Assembly: GCA_963528625.1 (NCBI GenBank)
Contig: CAURVQ010000003.1
Coordinates: 22,096-86,095, forward strand
Length of the DNA: 64,000 bases
Source: CALHVR01 sp963528625
Lineage (GTDB): Bacteria > Fusobacteriota > Fusobacteriia > Fusobacteriales > Leptotrichiaceae
Direction: 5' to 3'
The translations under genes and the position numbers were made by a program. Below are positions 48,971-57,568 of the stretch, one piece after another. The notes under the pieces were generated by a model. It was not told the origin of the DNA. It saw only the letters and a list, made by a program, of their open reading frames with translations, and ran no database searches. Every line of letters starts with the position of its first letter. Position 1 is the stretch's first letter.

Positions 48971-49711
48971 TTATCTTTCACAAGCTATACCGTCGTCATC
49001 TCTATCTAAACTTGAACTATAACCCGGTTGTCCTCGACGTATATTATAATATCCTCTTGATTTTGCTTCTTTACAACTACTAAAAAATAAATTAATTTTT
49101 GGGGCATGTGATATTTGATTCTTATTTTTTGTTTTTTTATTTGTATTTTTTGTTTTTGAGTTATTATTTTTTGAATTATTATAACTATTTGAACTATAAC
49201 CTGTTCCTTTAAATTTTTTTAATATTTCTTCTGTTTTTTTATCTGTTATTTCATTATTTTCTGTTTGATTTTTTTCTTCTACTTTTTCATTTTTTTCTTT
49301 TCTATTTTTGTTTTGTTCTGTATCTTTATTTGTTTCTATTTCTATTTTTTTTGTTTTTTCATTTTCTTTATTTTCTACTTTTGAATTTTCATTATTTTCT
49401 GTTTTATTTACAAAAACTACTGAATCTACATGTTTTGAATTATTTAAAGGAATATTATTATTTTCGACTGTTGCTGTTTTATTTTCTGTTTGAGATTTAT
49501 TTTCAATATTTCTGTTATTTTTTGGACTAAATATGCTAAACATTAAAATTATAATATAAATTCCATATAATATTTTTTTATTTTTAGAAGTTAACCTACT
49601 TTGATGTATTGCAATAGGTACTGCTATCCCAAAAAAGAATAATATAATTATCCAACCCCACCATTTTTGATACCATCTTTTCTTTTCTTTTTCTAATTTT
49701 TTTTCTTTCAA
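48971..49711 (-). CDS. Membrane protein with C-terminal excalibur domain
   Basis: About 246 aa. Two N-terminal membrane helices (about 18-35 and 47-62), a long Asn/Lys/Glu low-complexity linker (about 65-200), and a C-terminal excalibur calcium-binding domain (FSSCKEAKSRGYYNIRRGQP then SLDRDDDGIACE). TTG 49711 lies 8 nt from AAGGAG; GTG 49720 overlaps it. Next to the repressor, so probably expressed in lysogens; surface or superinfection-exclusion role is inference. Confidence 0.8.
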   Translation of the reverse strand: MKEKKLEKEKKRWYQKWWGWIIILFFFGIAVPIAIHQSRLTSKNKKILYGIYIIILMFSIFSPKNNRNIENKSQTENKTATVENNNIPLNNSKHVDSVVFVNKTENNENSKVENKENEKTKKIEIETNKDTEQNKNRKEKNEKVEEKNQTENNEITDKKTEEILKKFKGTGYSSNSYNNSKNNNSKTKNTNKKTKNKNQISHAPKINLFFSSCKEAKSRGYYNIRRGQPGYSSSLDRDDDGIACER

Positions 49712-49751
49712 AATCCTCACTCCTTATCATTTATATTAATTAATTAATTAA

Positions 49752-50453
49752 TTATATTTTCCCATTTCTCATACTAATAACCATACTCACTGTTCCAAGA
49801 CATCTAACTTCTTCCACATCGTGATTTGATACAACAATATCAGCATATGCTGGATTAAATGAACGCAATATAAGTTTCCCTGTATATTCTTCAAATATTA
49901 TTCGCTTTAAATATCTTTCTTCTCCTAAATCTATTACTGCTTCTTTTCCATTCAATGCTCTTATATCTATATTATCTACATCTATTACTACAATATCTCC
50001 GTGATGATAATACGGCTCCATACTATCTCCACTCACTCTCGTTGCGAAATCATTTTGACTTAATGTCCCATATATTTTGGGTAATACTATTTTCTCTATT
50101 TCTTCATCATAATTTATTTTTCCATTCCCTGCACTTGCTAGTCCGTAAAGGGGTATTTCTATAAAGTTTGTTATTTCTGTTTTATCAACATTAGATGCCG
50201 GAAGTTGATTTGTTGGTCTTTCAAAATTTTTCAAATTATCTGGTACTATGTTATTAAAATACGCTTCTTCTATTCTTTTTTTATACAATGGAAATTTTTC
50301 TAACATTTTATTATACATATTTTTGCTTACATTTCTTCTACCTTTTTCTATTTCTGATATATAAGTGTGACTAACTCCTAAAATTTTTCCCATCTCTTCA
50401 TATGTATTTTTTCTACTTTCTCTTATTTCTTTTAACAAATCATTTATATTCAT
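49752..50453 (-). CDS. CI-like repressor with S24 peptidase domain
   Basis: A 233-aa lysogeny repressor. N-terminal XRE helix-turn-helix (EEMGKILGVSHTYISEIEKG near residue 19), and a C-terminal LexA/CI peptidase domain with cleavage-type site ASAG near 107, catalytic Ser in RVSGDSMEPYY near 144 and Lys in RYLKRIIF near 182. RecA-stimulated self-cleavage expected. -10 TATAAT at 50,489-50,494 with extended TG. Divergent from the rightward early promoter. Confidence 0.92.
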   Translation of the reverse strand: MNINDLLKEIRESRKNTYEEMGKILGVSHTYISEIEKGRRNVSKNMYNKMLEKFPLYKKRIEEAYFNNIVPDNLKNFERPTNQLPASNVDKTEITNFIEIPLYGLASAGNGKINYDEEIEKIVLPKIYGTLSQNDFATRVSGDSMEPYYHHGDIVVIDVDNIDIRALNGKEAVIDLGEERYLKRIIFEEYTGKLILRSFNPAYADIVVSNHDVEEVRCLGTVSMVISMRNGKI

Positions 50454-50523
50454 TTTTTATCACCTTTTAAACTTTCTATTTTCAATATATTATAACATAT
50501 TTTTAAAAAAATAAAAAAAAATG

Positions 50524-50552
50524 TTGACTTTTTAAACAAATTAGTTTATAAT
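50524..50552 (+). promoter_or_regulatory. Rightward early promoter (PR-like) with CI operator
   Basis: TTGACT (50524-50529), 17-nt spacer, TATAAT (50547-50552). The spacer contains TTTAAACAAATTAGTTTA, a near palindrome, and shares TTGACTTTTTAAACAAA with the leftward promoter at 48,292-48,320. Confidence 0.85.
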
Positions 50553-50572
50553 TGAAATATATAAATTTTTTT

Positions 50573-50607
50573 AAACTTTTTATAAACAAAATATAAACTA
50601 TTTAAAC
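50573..50607. repeat. AAAC half-site array downstream of the early promoter
   Basis: Four AAAC elements at 50,573, 50,584, 50,595 and 50,604 with 11, 11 and 9 bp spacing, each in TTTAAAC or TATAAAC context. Probably repressor half-sites on one DNA face. A 6-codon mini-ORF with SD GAAGGAGAG (50,629-50,649) follows; no Cro gene is seen in 50,454-50,710. Confidence 0.55.
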
Positions 50608-50710
50608 AGAACGAAGGAGAGATAAGAAATGAAAATAAAAATTAACTAAACATATTAGCATAAAATAACTGGAAGGTTATTTGAAAAAATAAAATTAGGA
50701 GTGATTAAAG

Positions 50711-51010
50711 ATGAAAAATATTGAAGAAGTAATTGAATTTTTTAAACGAAAAAGAGAATTTATGATTGAGGAGTTAAATAGTATTTGTATTCAAAACATA
50801 ACAAATTTTGCAAGTGTTCAATGGGACGGAAATGCACTTAGATTTGTTGAAATAGTAAATAAAATAAATGTAGGAATTAATGACGCAACTTTAAGTCAAA
50901 CAACAACATTAACAGTTTATTTTAACAATGAAGATTACAAAAAAATCGTTGTAGCAATGAATAAAAATATAGTTGAAACAAGAATTGAAAATCAAAATAT
51001 TAGATTATAG
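50711..51010 (+). CDS. Hypothetical early phage protein
   Basis: A 99-aa protein, first real gene rightward of the early promoter. Contains FFKRKREFMIEELNSICIQN and a beta-rich ATLSQTTTLTVYFNNEDYKK. SD AGGAG. No domain recognised. Confidence 0.65.
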   Translation: MKNIEEVIEFFKRKREFMIEELNSICIQNITNFASVQWDGNALRFVEIVNKINVGINDATLSQTTTLTVYFNNEDYKKIVVAMNKNIVETRIENQNIRL

Positions 51011-51021
51011 GAGGAAATAAG

Positions 51022-51345
51022 ATGAGTTACAGTGAAGCATTAAGATATGCAGAGGAAGTTGAAGCAGGAATTGACAGAGAGTTAGCAAGAAGAGATGAAG
51101 AGGCAACAAGATACGAGAGAGAATGCAAAGAGGCTTACGAGGAATTAAGAGAAGAGGCAAAAGCATTCTTTGACAGTCCAGAATGTAGATTAAATGAGGT
51201 ACACAAACAAGCATTTTTGGGATATTTAAGGAGGTATTACTATAATAACGATTTAGAAAAACTACAAAGAGGATTATCATATATAGTTGAAGACTTTTTA
51301 GAAGAATATACAGAAGAAATTTATAAAACGTTTGAACTTAAATAA
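51022..51345 (+). CDS. Acidic helical early phage protein
   Basis: A 107-aa highly charged protein, coiled-coil-prone at 10-50 (AEEVEAGIDRELARRDEEAT). SD AGGAGG. No domain recognised; 11 nt after the previous stop, so same operon. Confidence 0.65.
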   Translation: MSYSEALRYAEEVEAGIDRELARRDEEATRYERECKEAYEELREEAKAFFDSPECRLNEVHKQAFLGYLRRYYYNNDLEKLQRGLSYIVEDFLEEYTEEIYKTFELK

Positions 51346-51366
51346 ATAGTAAAAGGAGAAATGAAA

Positions 51367-51720
51367 ATGGGAAAAATGGTAAAAAAAGAAATTTATAAAG
51401 ATTATGAAATTTATATATTAGAAATAAATACTGGATTACCTGTGTCTTGGGACTTAACTGGAAATATGCCTTATTATAATGGTTATATTGTGATTCCTAA
51501 AGATTCAAAATTTTATGGTAGAAATTATAACTTTATAAGCTCAGAAGTTAAAATACACGGTGGATTTACATTCGCCGATTATGTAGGGGATAATTATGTT
51601 ATTGGCTTTGACACTGCACATTATTTTGATGATAGAACTACACAAAATGTAGAGTTTGTTATAAATGAATTGAGACAAGCGGTAGACCAAATAATTCAAA
51701 AAGAAAAAGAAAATAAATAG
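51367..51720 (+). CDS. Early phage protein with HGGFTFADYVGD motif
   Basis: A 117-aa protein. Landmarks are NGYIVIPKDSKFYGR and VKIHGGFTFADYVGDNYVIG then FDTAHYFDD, a pattern seen in uncharacterised phage early proteins. ATG 51367 lies 8 nt from AAAGGAG; the ATG at 51361 is too close. Confidence 0.65.
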   Translation: MGKMVKKEIYKDYEIYILEINTGLPVSWDLTGNMPYYNGYIVIPKDSKFYGRNYNFISSEVKIHGGFTFADYVGDNYVIGFDTAHYFDDRTTQNVEFVINELRQAVDQIIQKEKENK

Positions 51721-51731
51721 GAGTGATAGAA

Positions 51732-51968
51732 ATGTACAATTTTGATTTTATAGAGTTAGCGAATGAAAATGCTAGACAAGTAATTAGAAGAAGAAAAATG
51801 AAAAGAATAAGACTTCAAGTAATCGTATGGAGTTTATGGGTCGCATTCACTGTATTATTGCAATACGCAATGATATGGCAAAATGGAGAATGGGGCTTTG
51901 GAGGTAATGTATTTGCACCTATAATACCTTTAGCATTAATCATAATTAACCTATATGTAAAGGATTAA
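51732..51968 (+). CDS. Small two-TM early phage protein
   Basis: A 78-aa protein with a basic segment (RRRKMKRIRLQ) followed by two membrane helices (about 28-48 and 58-75). ATG 51732 lies 8 nt from GGAG. Unknown role. Confidence 0.6.
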   Translation: MYNFDFIELANENARQVIRRRKMKRIRLQVIVWSLWVAFTVLLQYAMIWQNGEWGFGGNVFAPIIPLALIIINLYVKD

Positions 51969-51972
51969 GGTT

Positions 51973-52575
51973 ATGGGAGCGAGAAAAATTAAAAAAAGTT
52001 ATGAAGTAATAAAAACTGAGAAAAAAGCGAAAAAAGAATTAACAAAAAAAGCACCACAAATTGCTAATGATAACTATAGCTATTACACATTAATTAGAAG
52101 TATTAGAGGATTTATGGACGACGCTTCTACCTATCTAAGATTAAAAAATCAAATAAATAAAGGTAAAGTAGAAATTATAAAAAATGAAATGATTGATTTC
52201 AACCATAAAGAGTGGTTAAGTGTAATAAATAGATTTTTGAATTTTATAATTAAGAAATATCCAAAAATGACAAAAGATGAAGATTTTGAAATTATGGATA
52301 ATACAAAAGTTGTTAAATGTACAGCAATGACAAAATCGATGCACTTTTTGGATATAAACAAGTCATATGGAAAAACTTTTAAAAGCAAATATCCTGAAGT
52401 TAGAGATACTATGCATTTTTTGGCAAATGTAATAGCAAGATTTAATGTTATTGAAGAATGTGTATACAGTAATAACTTAAAAACGGATATAGTGGAAAGA
52501 AAAAATGTAAGAACTATTTTAACAAAATTTAACAAGTATTTAAGACCAACAATTATGGAAATAATCAAAGGTTGA
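51973..52575 (+). CDS. Hypothetical early phage protein
   Basis: A 200-aa basic protein (MGARKIKKSYEVIKTEKKAK...) with SYGKTFKSKYPEVRDTMHFL and a basic C-terminus. Directly upstream of the YqaJ exonuclease; perhaps nucleic-acid associated. No domain recognised. Confidence 0.65.
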   Translation: MGARKIKKSYEVIKTEKKAKKELTKKAPQIANDNYSYYTLIRSIRGFMDDASTYLRLKNQINKGKVEIIKNEMIDFNHKEWLSVINRFLNFIIKKYPKMTKDEDFEIMDNTKVVKCTAMTKSMHFLDINKSYGKTFKSKYPEVRDTMHFLANVIARFNVIEECVYSNNLKTDIVERKNVRTILTKFNKYLRPTIMEIIKG

Positions 52576-52599
52576 TAATAAAGAAAAGGTGTGATTTAA

Positions 52600-53244
52600 T
52601 TGAATTATAGAGAGATAGATTATAGCTCAAAAGAGCAATGGCACGATATACGGAGGACACATATCGGAGGAAGTGATGTGTCAATCATAATGGGAGTAAA
52701 TCCATATAACAGTGATATACAGAAATTATGGAGAATAAAAACAGGGCGAATAGAACAAGAGGATATAAGCAATAATCCAGCAATTAAAAGGGGTGTAGAT
52801 AGTGAAAATCTACTTATAGAGCATTTCAAAATCAACAATCCTGACTATACTGTATCTAAGCTTGAAAAAACGCTTGAGAGCATAGAATATCCTTTTATGT
52901 CGGCAAATCTTGATGGGGTTTTAGAATGTAACGGGAAAAAGGGAGTGCTAGAAATAAAAACGGCGTCTTGTCAAAATTATGATGATTATAAAGATAAATG
53001 GAAAAATGATATCCCAATATATTATTATTTTCAAATACAACATTATTTGAAAGTGACAGGTTGGGAATATGCTATATTATATGCCGATATAAAGTTAGCT
53101 TTTGCTGAAAATAAACACGAAATAAGACAGTATTTCATTGAAAGAGATGAACCTGATATAAAAATAATGATGGAAGCCGAAATTTGGTTCAATTCATTAA
53201 TCATAAATGATATTGAACCACCGTATATTAAAAAATTAGGATAG
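52600..53244 (+). CDS. YqaJ-type viral recombinase exonuclease
   Basis: A 214-aa lambda-exonuclease-like (YqaJ) protein. Motifs: IGGSDVSIIMGVNPY near residue 22, FMSANLDGVLECNGKKGVLE then IKTAS (catalytic Asp, Glu, Lys) near 100-125, and YFQIQHYLKVTG. Start codon TTG with AAAGGTG upstream. Produces 3' ssDNA for RecT-mediated annealing. Confidence 0.92.
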   Translation: MNYREIDYSSKEQWHDIRRTHIGGSDVSIIMGVNPYNSDIQKLWRIKTGRIEQEDISNNPAIKRGVDSENLLIEHFKINNPDYTVSKLEKTLESIEYPFMSANLDGVLECNGKKGVLEIKTASCQNYDDYKDKWKNDIPIYYYFQIQHYLKVTGWEYAILYADIKLAFAENKHEIRQYFIERDEPDIKIMMEAEIWFNSLIINDIEPPYIKKLG

Positions 53245-53256
53245 GAGAAAATAAAA

Positions 53257-54144
53257 ATGGAATTAATTATAAGAAATATAACACCAGCAACAGTAGATAT
53301 GAATATCAATGAAATTGAGGGTTTTATAACTTCTACAAAAGAAAAATATCAAAATTTAGTTTTTACAGACGACCAAATAGATGAAGCTAAAAGTTCAAGA
53401 GCTACACTTAATAAGCTTGAAAAGAATATAGCTGAGGTTAGAAAAAAAATTGAAAAAGAAAGTAAAATGGATATTGAAAAATTGATTAATACTTTGAAGC
53501 AGGCTGAAAAAGATGTAAAAGAATTATCAAATAATATTGGTTTTCAAATAAAGGCATTTGAAGAAAAAGAATGGGAAAATAAACAAATTGAAATAAATAC
53601 ATCAATAAATGAAATATTTAAAAATGATACAGATTTAATCGATTATATTAAACATAATGAAAAATGGAGAAATAAAACTTATAACATTAATAAAATTAAA
53701 GATGAGATTGAGTCAGAGTTATCTCGTTTAAATCTTAAGAAAGACTTTATTATAGAAGAAATAAAAAAAGCAAATGAAGAAATTTCATTTAAAATAATTT
53801 TTGAAAATATGGTAAATCTTTTAAATGCTGAATTTCCAGAAATTGTTAATCAAATAAGAAATGAAAAAGATAAAAGAAAAGAGACAGAAGAAAACTTGAG
53901 AAAACAAGCTGAAGAAAAAGCAAAACAAGAGGCAGAGCTTGAAGCACAAAAACAACAACAAGCAAAAGCTATAATTGTGGAAGAAGTACCATTACCAAAT
54001 ACGGAAACAGTAACAACAAACTCAGTTAAAACTCCTGAAACTTATATTACTATAAAAGTAAGTGGACTAAATAAAGAAGCAACAACAGATTTATTAAATA
54101 TTATAAAAAAACATAATTTAAAATATACAAAGGAAGTGAAATAA
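53257..54144 (+). CDS. DUF1351 protein of the recombination module
   Basis: A 295-aa DUF1351 protein: IEGFITSTKEKYQNLVFTDD near residue 20, then long coiled coil (about 50-120 and 195-235). Found between YqaJ and RecT in many phages; exact role unknown, possibly an accessory of the exonuclease. C-terminal small beta-alpha domain with ITIKVSGLNKEATTDLLNII. Confidence 0.85.
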   Translation: MELIIRNITPATVDMNINEIEGFITSTKEKYQNLVFTDDQIDEAKSSRATLNKLEKNIAEVRKKIEKESKMDIEKLINTLKQAEKDVKELSNNIGFQIKAFEEKEWENKQIEINTSINEIFKNDTDLIDYIKHNEKWRNKTYNINKIKDEIESELSRLNLKKDFIIEEIKKANEEISFKIIFENMVNLLNAEFPEIVNQIRNEKDKRKETEENLRKQAEEKAKQEAELEAQKQQQAKAIIVEEVPLPNTETVTTNSVKTPETYITIKVSGLNKEATTDLLNIIKKHNLKYTKEVK

Positions 54145-54145
54145 T

Positions 54146-55060
54146 ATGTCAAGATTAACACCATCAACAAATAAAGGAACAGTAGGGCAAAACGCATTAA
54201 AAACTATGATTAATGACGAAAGAACGCAAAAGAAATTTAGAGAATTATTAGGAAAAAAAGCACCTGGATTTTTAACATCACTATTAAATACAATTAACGG
54301 AAACAAACAACTTCAACAAGCAGACGCAAGCTCTATAATGAAAGCTGGAGCTATTGCAGCAACTTTAGATTTACCAATAGACCCAAATTTTGGTTACGCT
54401 TATGTAGTGCCGTATAATAACAAAGGAAAAAACGAGGCTCAATTTCAAATGGGGTATAAAGGATTTGTGCAATTAGCAATGCGTACAGGACAGTACAAGA
54501 AAATAACAGTGTCGGAATTATATGATGGTCAATTCAAAAGTTATGACCCAATAACAGATACTTTAGAATATGATTTAAACGATAAGATAAGCGATGAAAC
54601 AACACACTACATCGCATATTTCAAGCTATTAAATGGCTTTGAAAAATACTTTATAATGAGTAAAGAAGAAGTTGAGGAACACGCAAGAAAATATAGTAAG
54701 ACATTTAACGCTTCATTCTCAAACTGGAAAACAAATTTTGATGGAATGGCAAAGAAAACGGTATTAAAATTATTACTAAGTAAATTTGGTATTATGTCAA
54801 TTGAAATGCAGACAGCACAAAAGGTAGACCAAGCAGTTATTAAAGATATTAAAGACAATAACAATATTGAAGTTGAATATGTTGATAATGATAACAATTT
54901 CAGTGATACAACTGAAGAAAGTACCAATGTATCTCCAACAACAGATGAAACAATAATTGATAATGCTGAACCTATTACAGATGAATACGAAGATAATTTA
55001 GATGGATTATTCCCATCAAATGAAACTCAAGACGATTTCAATTCAAGTGATTTATTTTAA
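54146..55060 (+). CDS. recT: RecT single-strand annealing protein
   Basis: A 304-aa RecT. Core features: SIMKAGAIAATLDLPIDPNF, GYAYVVPYNNKGKNEAQFQM, GYKGFVQLAMRTGQYKKI, and NWKTNFDGMAKKTVLKLLLS. Acidic C-terminal tail. Anneals ssDNA produced by the YqaJ exonuclease. Stop-start spacing of 1 nt to DUF1351. Confidence 0.95.
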   Translation: MSRLTPSTNKGTVGQNALKTMINDERTQKKFRELLGKKAPGFLTSLLNTINGNKQLQQADASSIMKAGAIAATLDLPIDPNFGYAYVVPYNNKGKNEAQFQMGYKGFVQLAMRTGQYKKITVSELYDGQFKSYDPITDTLEYDLNDKISDETTHYIAYFKLLNGFEKYFIMSKEEVEEHARKYSKTFNASFSNWKTNFDGMAKKTVLKLLLSKFGIMSIEMQTAQKVDQAVIKDIKDNNNIEVEYVDNDNNFSDTTEESTNVSPTTDETIIDNAEPITDEYEDNLDGLFPSNETQDDFNSSDLF

Positions 55061-55098
55061 AATCAAAGGGGGGCTTAATTGAAAACTAGGAGGGAATA

Positions 55099-55278
55099 AT
55101 GAAAAAAAATAAATTCTTTTATGATTGCGAAGATATTATGAATATTTTAAAAGTAAAAGAGAGTAAAGCATATCAAATCATAAGAACTTTAAATAAAGAA
55201 TTAAAGAATAAAGGCTTTATAACTCAACAAGGCAGAATCAATATAAAATATTTTAATGAACGCTACAATATAGGATAG
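55099..55278 (+). CDS. Small wHTH protein, excisionase candidate
   Basis: A 59-aa protein starting MKKNKFFYDCEDIMNILKVK with ESKAYQIIRTLNKELKNKGF, a winged-helix/MerR-like DNA-binding layout used by small excisionases. SD GGAGGG. It lies 8 nt upstream of int, the expected place for xis. Confidence 0.75.
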   Translation: MKKNKFFYDCEDIMNILKVKESKAYQIIRTLNKELKNKGFITQQGRINIKYFNERYNIG

Positions 55279-55286
55279 GTGGTTTT

Positions 55287-56357
55287 ATGCCAGCATATAA
55301 AGATGAAGAAAAAGGTACTTGGTTTTGTGAGTTTAGATATAAAGATAATCGTGGAAATACACGAAAAACAAAAAAAAGAGGTTTTAAAACAAAAAAAGAA
55401 GCTTTAGAATATGAAAGATTTTTTTTGACTACAGCTAATGAAAAAGCTGAAAATATCACATTTGAAGTTTTATCAAAAAAATATTTAGATGATGTTAAAA
55501 CTAGAATAAAAATTACAACATATGCTAGAAAAGAAAAACTTTTTAAATTAAAGCTCATTCCATATTTTGGAAATATGAAAATCGAAGAAATTACACCTTT
55601 AAAAATTAGAAATTGGCAAAATATGGAATTAAAAAACAATTATAAAAAAAGTTATTTTTTAACAATTCAAAAAGAACTTTCAGCAATATTTAATTATGCT
55701 CAAAAATTTTATAATTTAAAAATAAATCCAATTAGACAAGCCGGAGCAGTTACAAATTCTCCTTATTTAAAAGATAAAGATAATATTCAAGTTTGGAATA
55801 TTAATGATTTTAACGAATTTATACAGCATATTAAATCTATAGAGCTTTACACAATATTTCATTTATTATTTTATACTGGAGCTAGGATTGGAGAAATTTT
55901 AGCTCTAAATATAAAATCTTTTGATTTTAAAAATAATACAATGAAAATCACAAAAACTTATTCAAAAGTAAATGGAGTGGGATACCTAACAAGCCCCAAA
56001 ACAAAGGGTTCTATTAGAACTATTAAAATACCTTTATTTTTAACTCATATTGTAGAAAATTATCTTGAAAAGTTATACGATAAAAATATTGATAGGATTT
56101 TTCAAACTGATAGAACTAATATTCACGAAACAAAAAATAAAATAATTAGAAAATATAATTTAAAAAATATTAGATTACACGATTTTAGACACAGTCACGC
56201 AAGTATATTATTAAACGAGGGGGTCAATATCGTTGCAGTGTCAAAAAGATTAGGACACGAAAGTATAAAGATGACACTTGATACTTACTCACATTTAATG
56301 GATAATGGAGAAGAAAAATTGATTGATGTTTTAAATAAAATTATTGATAAAAAATAA
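55287..56357 (+). CDS. int: Tyrosine integrase
   Basis: A 356-aa phage integrase. N-terminal AP2-like arm-binding domain (PAYKDEEKGTWFCEFRYKDN, RGFKTKKEALEYE), SAM-like core-binding domain, and catalytic domain with FYTGARIGEILAL (Arg), HDFRHSHASILLNEG (His, Arg), RLGHESIKMTLDTYSHLM (His, Tyr nucleophile). Located 67 bp from attR and convergent with the target tRNA. Confidence 0.96.
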   Translation: MPAYKDEEKGTWFCEFRYKDNRGNTRKTKKRGFKTKKEALEYERFFLTTANEKAENITFEVLSKKYLDDVKTRIKITTYARKEKLFKLKLIPYFGNMKIEEITPLKIRNWQNMELKNNYKKSYFLTIQKELSAIFNYAQKFYNLKINPIRQAGAVTNSPYLKDKDNIQVWNINDFNEFIQHIKSIELYTIFHLLFYTGARIGEILALNIKSFDFKNNTMKITKTYSKVNGVGYLTSPKTKGSIRTIKIPLFLTHIVENYLEKLYDKNIDRIFQTDRTNIHETKNKIIRKYNLKNIRLHDFRHSHASILLNEGVNIVAVSKRLGHESIKMTLDTYSHLMDNGEEKLIDVLNKIIDKK

Positions 56358-56375
56358 AATGCCCCCAAAATGTCC
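56358..56375. repeat. TGTCCCC-type direct repeats, right end (candidate arm site)
   Basis: TGCCCCCAAAATGTCCCC, 17 of 18 bases as at 11,303-11,320; lies just inside attR and overlaps the int stop region. Confidence 0.55.
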
Positions 56376-56423
56376 CCGCATAATTTAAAAAAAATCTGTA
56401 AAGCTTATAAATAAAGGGGTAAA

Positions 56424-56450
56424 ATAAAAAAATGGCGCACCTGTGAAGAA
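56424..56450. repeat. attR of the prophage
   Basis: Same 27 bp as attL (11,184-11,210). It contains the tRNA-Arg acceptor 3' strand and encoded CCA, so the tRNA is intact after integration. Confidence 0.95.
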
Positions 56451-56509
56451 TCGAACTCCAAGCCTTCTGATCCGAAGTCAGACGCTCTATCCAGTTGAGC
56501 TACAAGTGC
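56433..56509 (-). tRNA. tRNA-Arg (anticodon TCG)
   Basis: A 77-nt cloverleaf with encoded CCA. Acceptor GCACTTG/CAGGTGC, anticodon loop CTTCGGA flanked by TCTGA/TCAGA, T arm with TTCGATT. Serves as the attB of the prophage. A weak promoter (TTGTTA-17-TAATAT) lies just upstream. Confidence 0.95.
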
Positions 56510-56569
56510 GTATATTTTTTCCTAAATTTTTATAACTTATATTAACTTTTCCTTGTTTTATTAACAAAG

Positions 56570-56589
56570 AAAAAAGCACTCATAGTGCT
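56570..56589 (-). terminator. tRNA-Leu terminator
   Basis: AGCACT-CAT-AGTGCT hairpin followed on the minus strand by T residues, between the two tRNA genes. Confidence 0.8.
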
Positions 56590-56598
56590 ATTAAGAGT

Positions 56599-56683
56599 TG
56601 GTGCCCGAAGCCGGGGTCGAACCGGCACGATTTTCATCGACGGATTTTGAGTCCGTTGCGTCTACCAATTTCACCATTCGGGC
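56599..56683 (-). tRNA. tRNA-Leu (anticodon CAA)
   Basis: An 85-nt class II tRNA with encoded CCA. Acceptor GCCCGAA/TTCGGGC, anticodon loop CTCAAAA between ACGGA/TCCGT, variable arm, T loop TTCGACC. Confidence 0.95.
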
Positions 56684-56697
56684 ATAATTTCATCCAT

Positions 56698-56726
56698 ATT
56701 GTAATAAATTTAGAGAAATATGTCAA
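56698..56726 (-). promoter_or_regulatory. tRNA-Leu promoter inside a long palindrome
   Basis: Minus-strand TTGACA (56721-56726), 17-nt spacer, TACAAT (56698-56703). The 15-bp inverted repeat ATAAATTTAGAGAAA (56704-56718) and its complement (56743-56757), with inner GTCAA/TTGAC, covers the -35 and spacer. The palindrome may also terminate the upstream 259-aa gene. Confidence 0.75.
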
Positions 56727-56767
56727 CTACTTTTTTGACTTTTTTCTCTAAATTTATCTATTTTTTA

Positions 56768-57547
56768 TTATTTTTCTTTAATATTTTCTTTTACAACTTC
56801 TTCAACTTTATATTTTTTAGAAATTTCATTAATTATTTTTGCTCTTTCTTCTTCAGCTTTAGCTATTAACAAATTATTTGTAATTTGTTGATATGCTTGA
56901 TTTGACGGAATATTTTTTAAATTTTCTTTTTGTTTATTATACTCAGCTTCAATTTCCTCTTGCGTTACTCTTACTATTTTTCTAACTTTGCTATCTATAT
57001 AATAATTAACTAAAATATTTTTTGAAATTGTTTCTAATATTTTTGAATTTTCTACATTAAATACACTTTTTTCTAATTTATTTAATATAATTTTATTCAT
57101 TATCATAGTTCTTAAAATTGTAGGCTCTCCATTAGAATACAATATTTCTTCTTTTGTTAATTCAATATTTTTTTCCATTTCGTTTACAATTTTAAAAATT
57201 TCCTCATTTTCTAATTGTTGAACTTGTTGATTTAACAAATCATTTCCTATCATATCTCTAGCTTCAGTAAATGCTATTTTTTGTTCATCAAAATGTTGTT
57301 TATTTTCTGTATAAACTTGTGTTATAACTTCTTCTGTTATATTTATTTTACCTTCTAACTGTTTACTCATATAAAATTTAATCTTTTCAACATTTGTTAT
57401 ATATTCTAACTCTGTTTTTTCAATTTGTTCAAACTCATATGTTTTCAATTCATTTAATACTGATTTAGCTAATAAAAAATCTCTTAATGATTCTTCATTT
57501 ATTCCATATCCCTCTTTTTCTTTTTTTGTTAATGTAATTTTACTCAT
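56768..57547 (-). CDS. SurA/PrsA N-terminal-like protein
   Basis: A 259-aa helical protein resembling the chaperone part of SurA/PrsA-type peptidyl-prolyl isomerases (EGYGINEESLRDFLLAKSVL, TQEEIEAEYNKQKENLKNIP, NNLLIAKAEEERAKIINEI). No PPIase core and no signal peptide, so a cytoplasmic trigger-factor-like or unrelated role is possible. SD AAGGAG. Last gene after the ABC transporter. Confidence 0.6.
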   Translation of the reverse strand: MSKITLTKKEKEGYGINEESLRDFLLAKSVLNELKTYEFEQIEKTELEYITNVEKIKFYMSKQLEGKINITEEVITQVYTENKQHFDEQKIAFTEARDMIGNDLLNQQVQQLENEEIFKIVNEMEKNIELTKEEILYSNGEPTILRTMIMNKIILNKLEKSVFNVENSKILETISKNILVNYYIDSKVRKIVRVTQEEIEAEYNKQKENLKNIPSNQAYQQITNNLLIAKAEEERAKIINEISKKYKVEEVVKENIKEK

Positions 57548-57568
57548 TTTTAACTCCTTTATTTAATT

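Noticed and set aside
55253..55639. Minus-strand ORF under int
   Set aside because: Antisense shadow of the integrase start; no SD or plausible protein. The same applies to other antisense frames under glmU, prs, recT, dapA and lysA.
56424..56510. tRNA-Arg disrupted by integration
   Set aside because: attR carries the full 3' end including CCA, so the 77-nt tRNA is intact.
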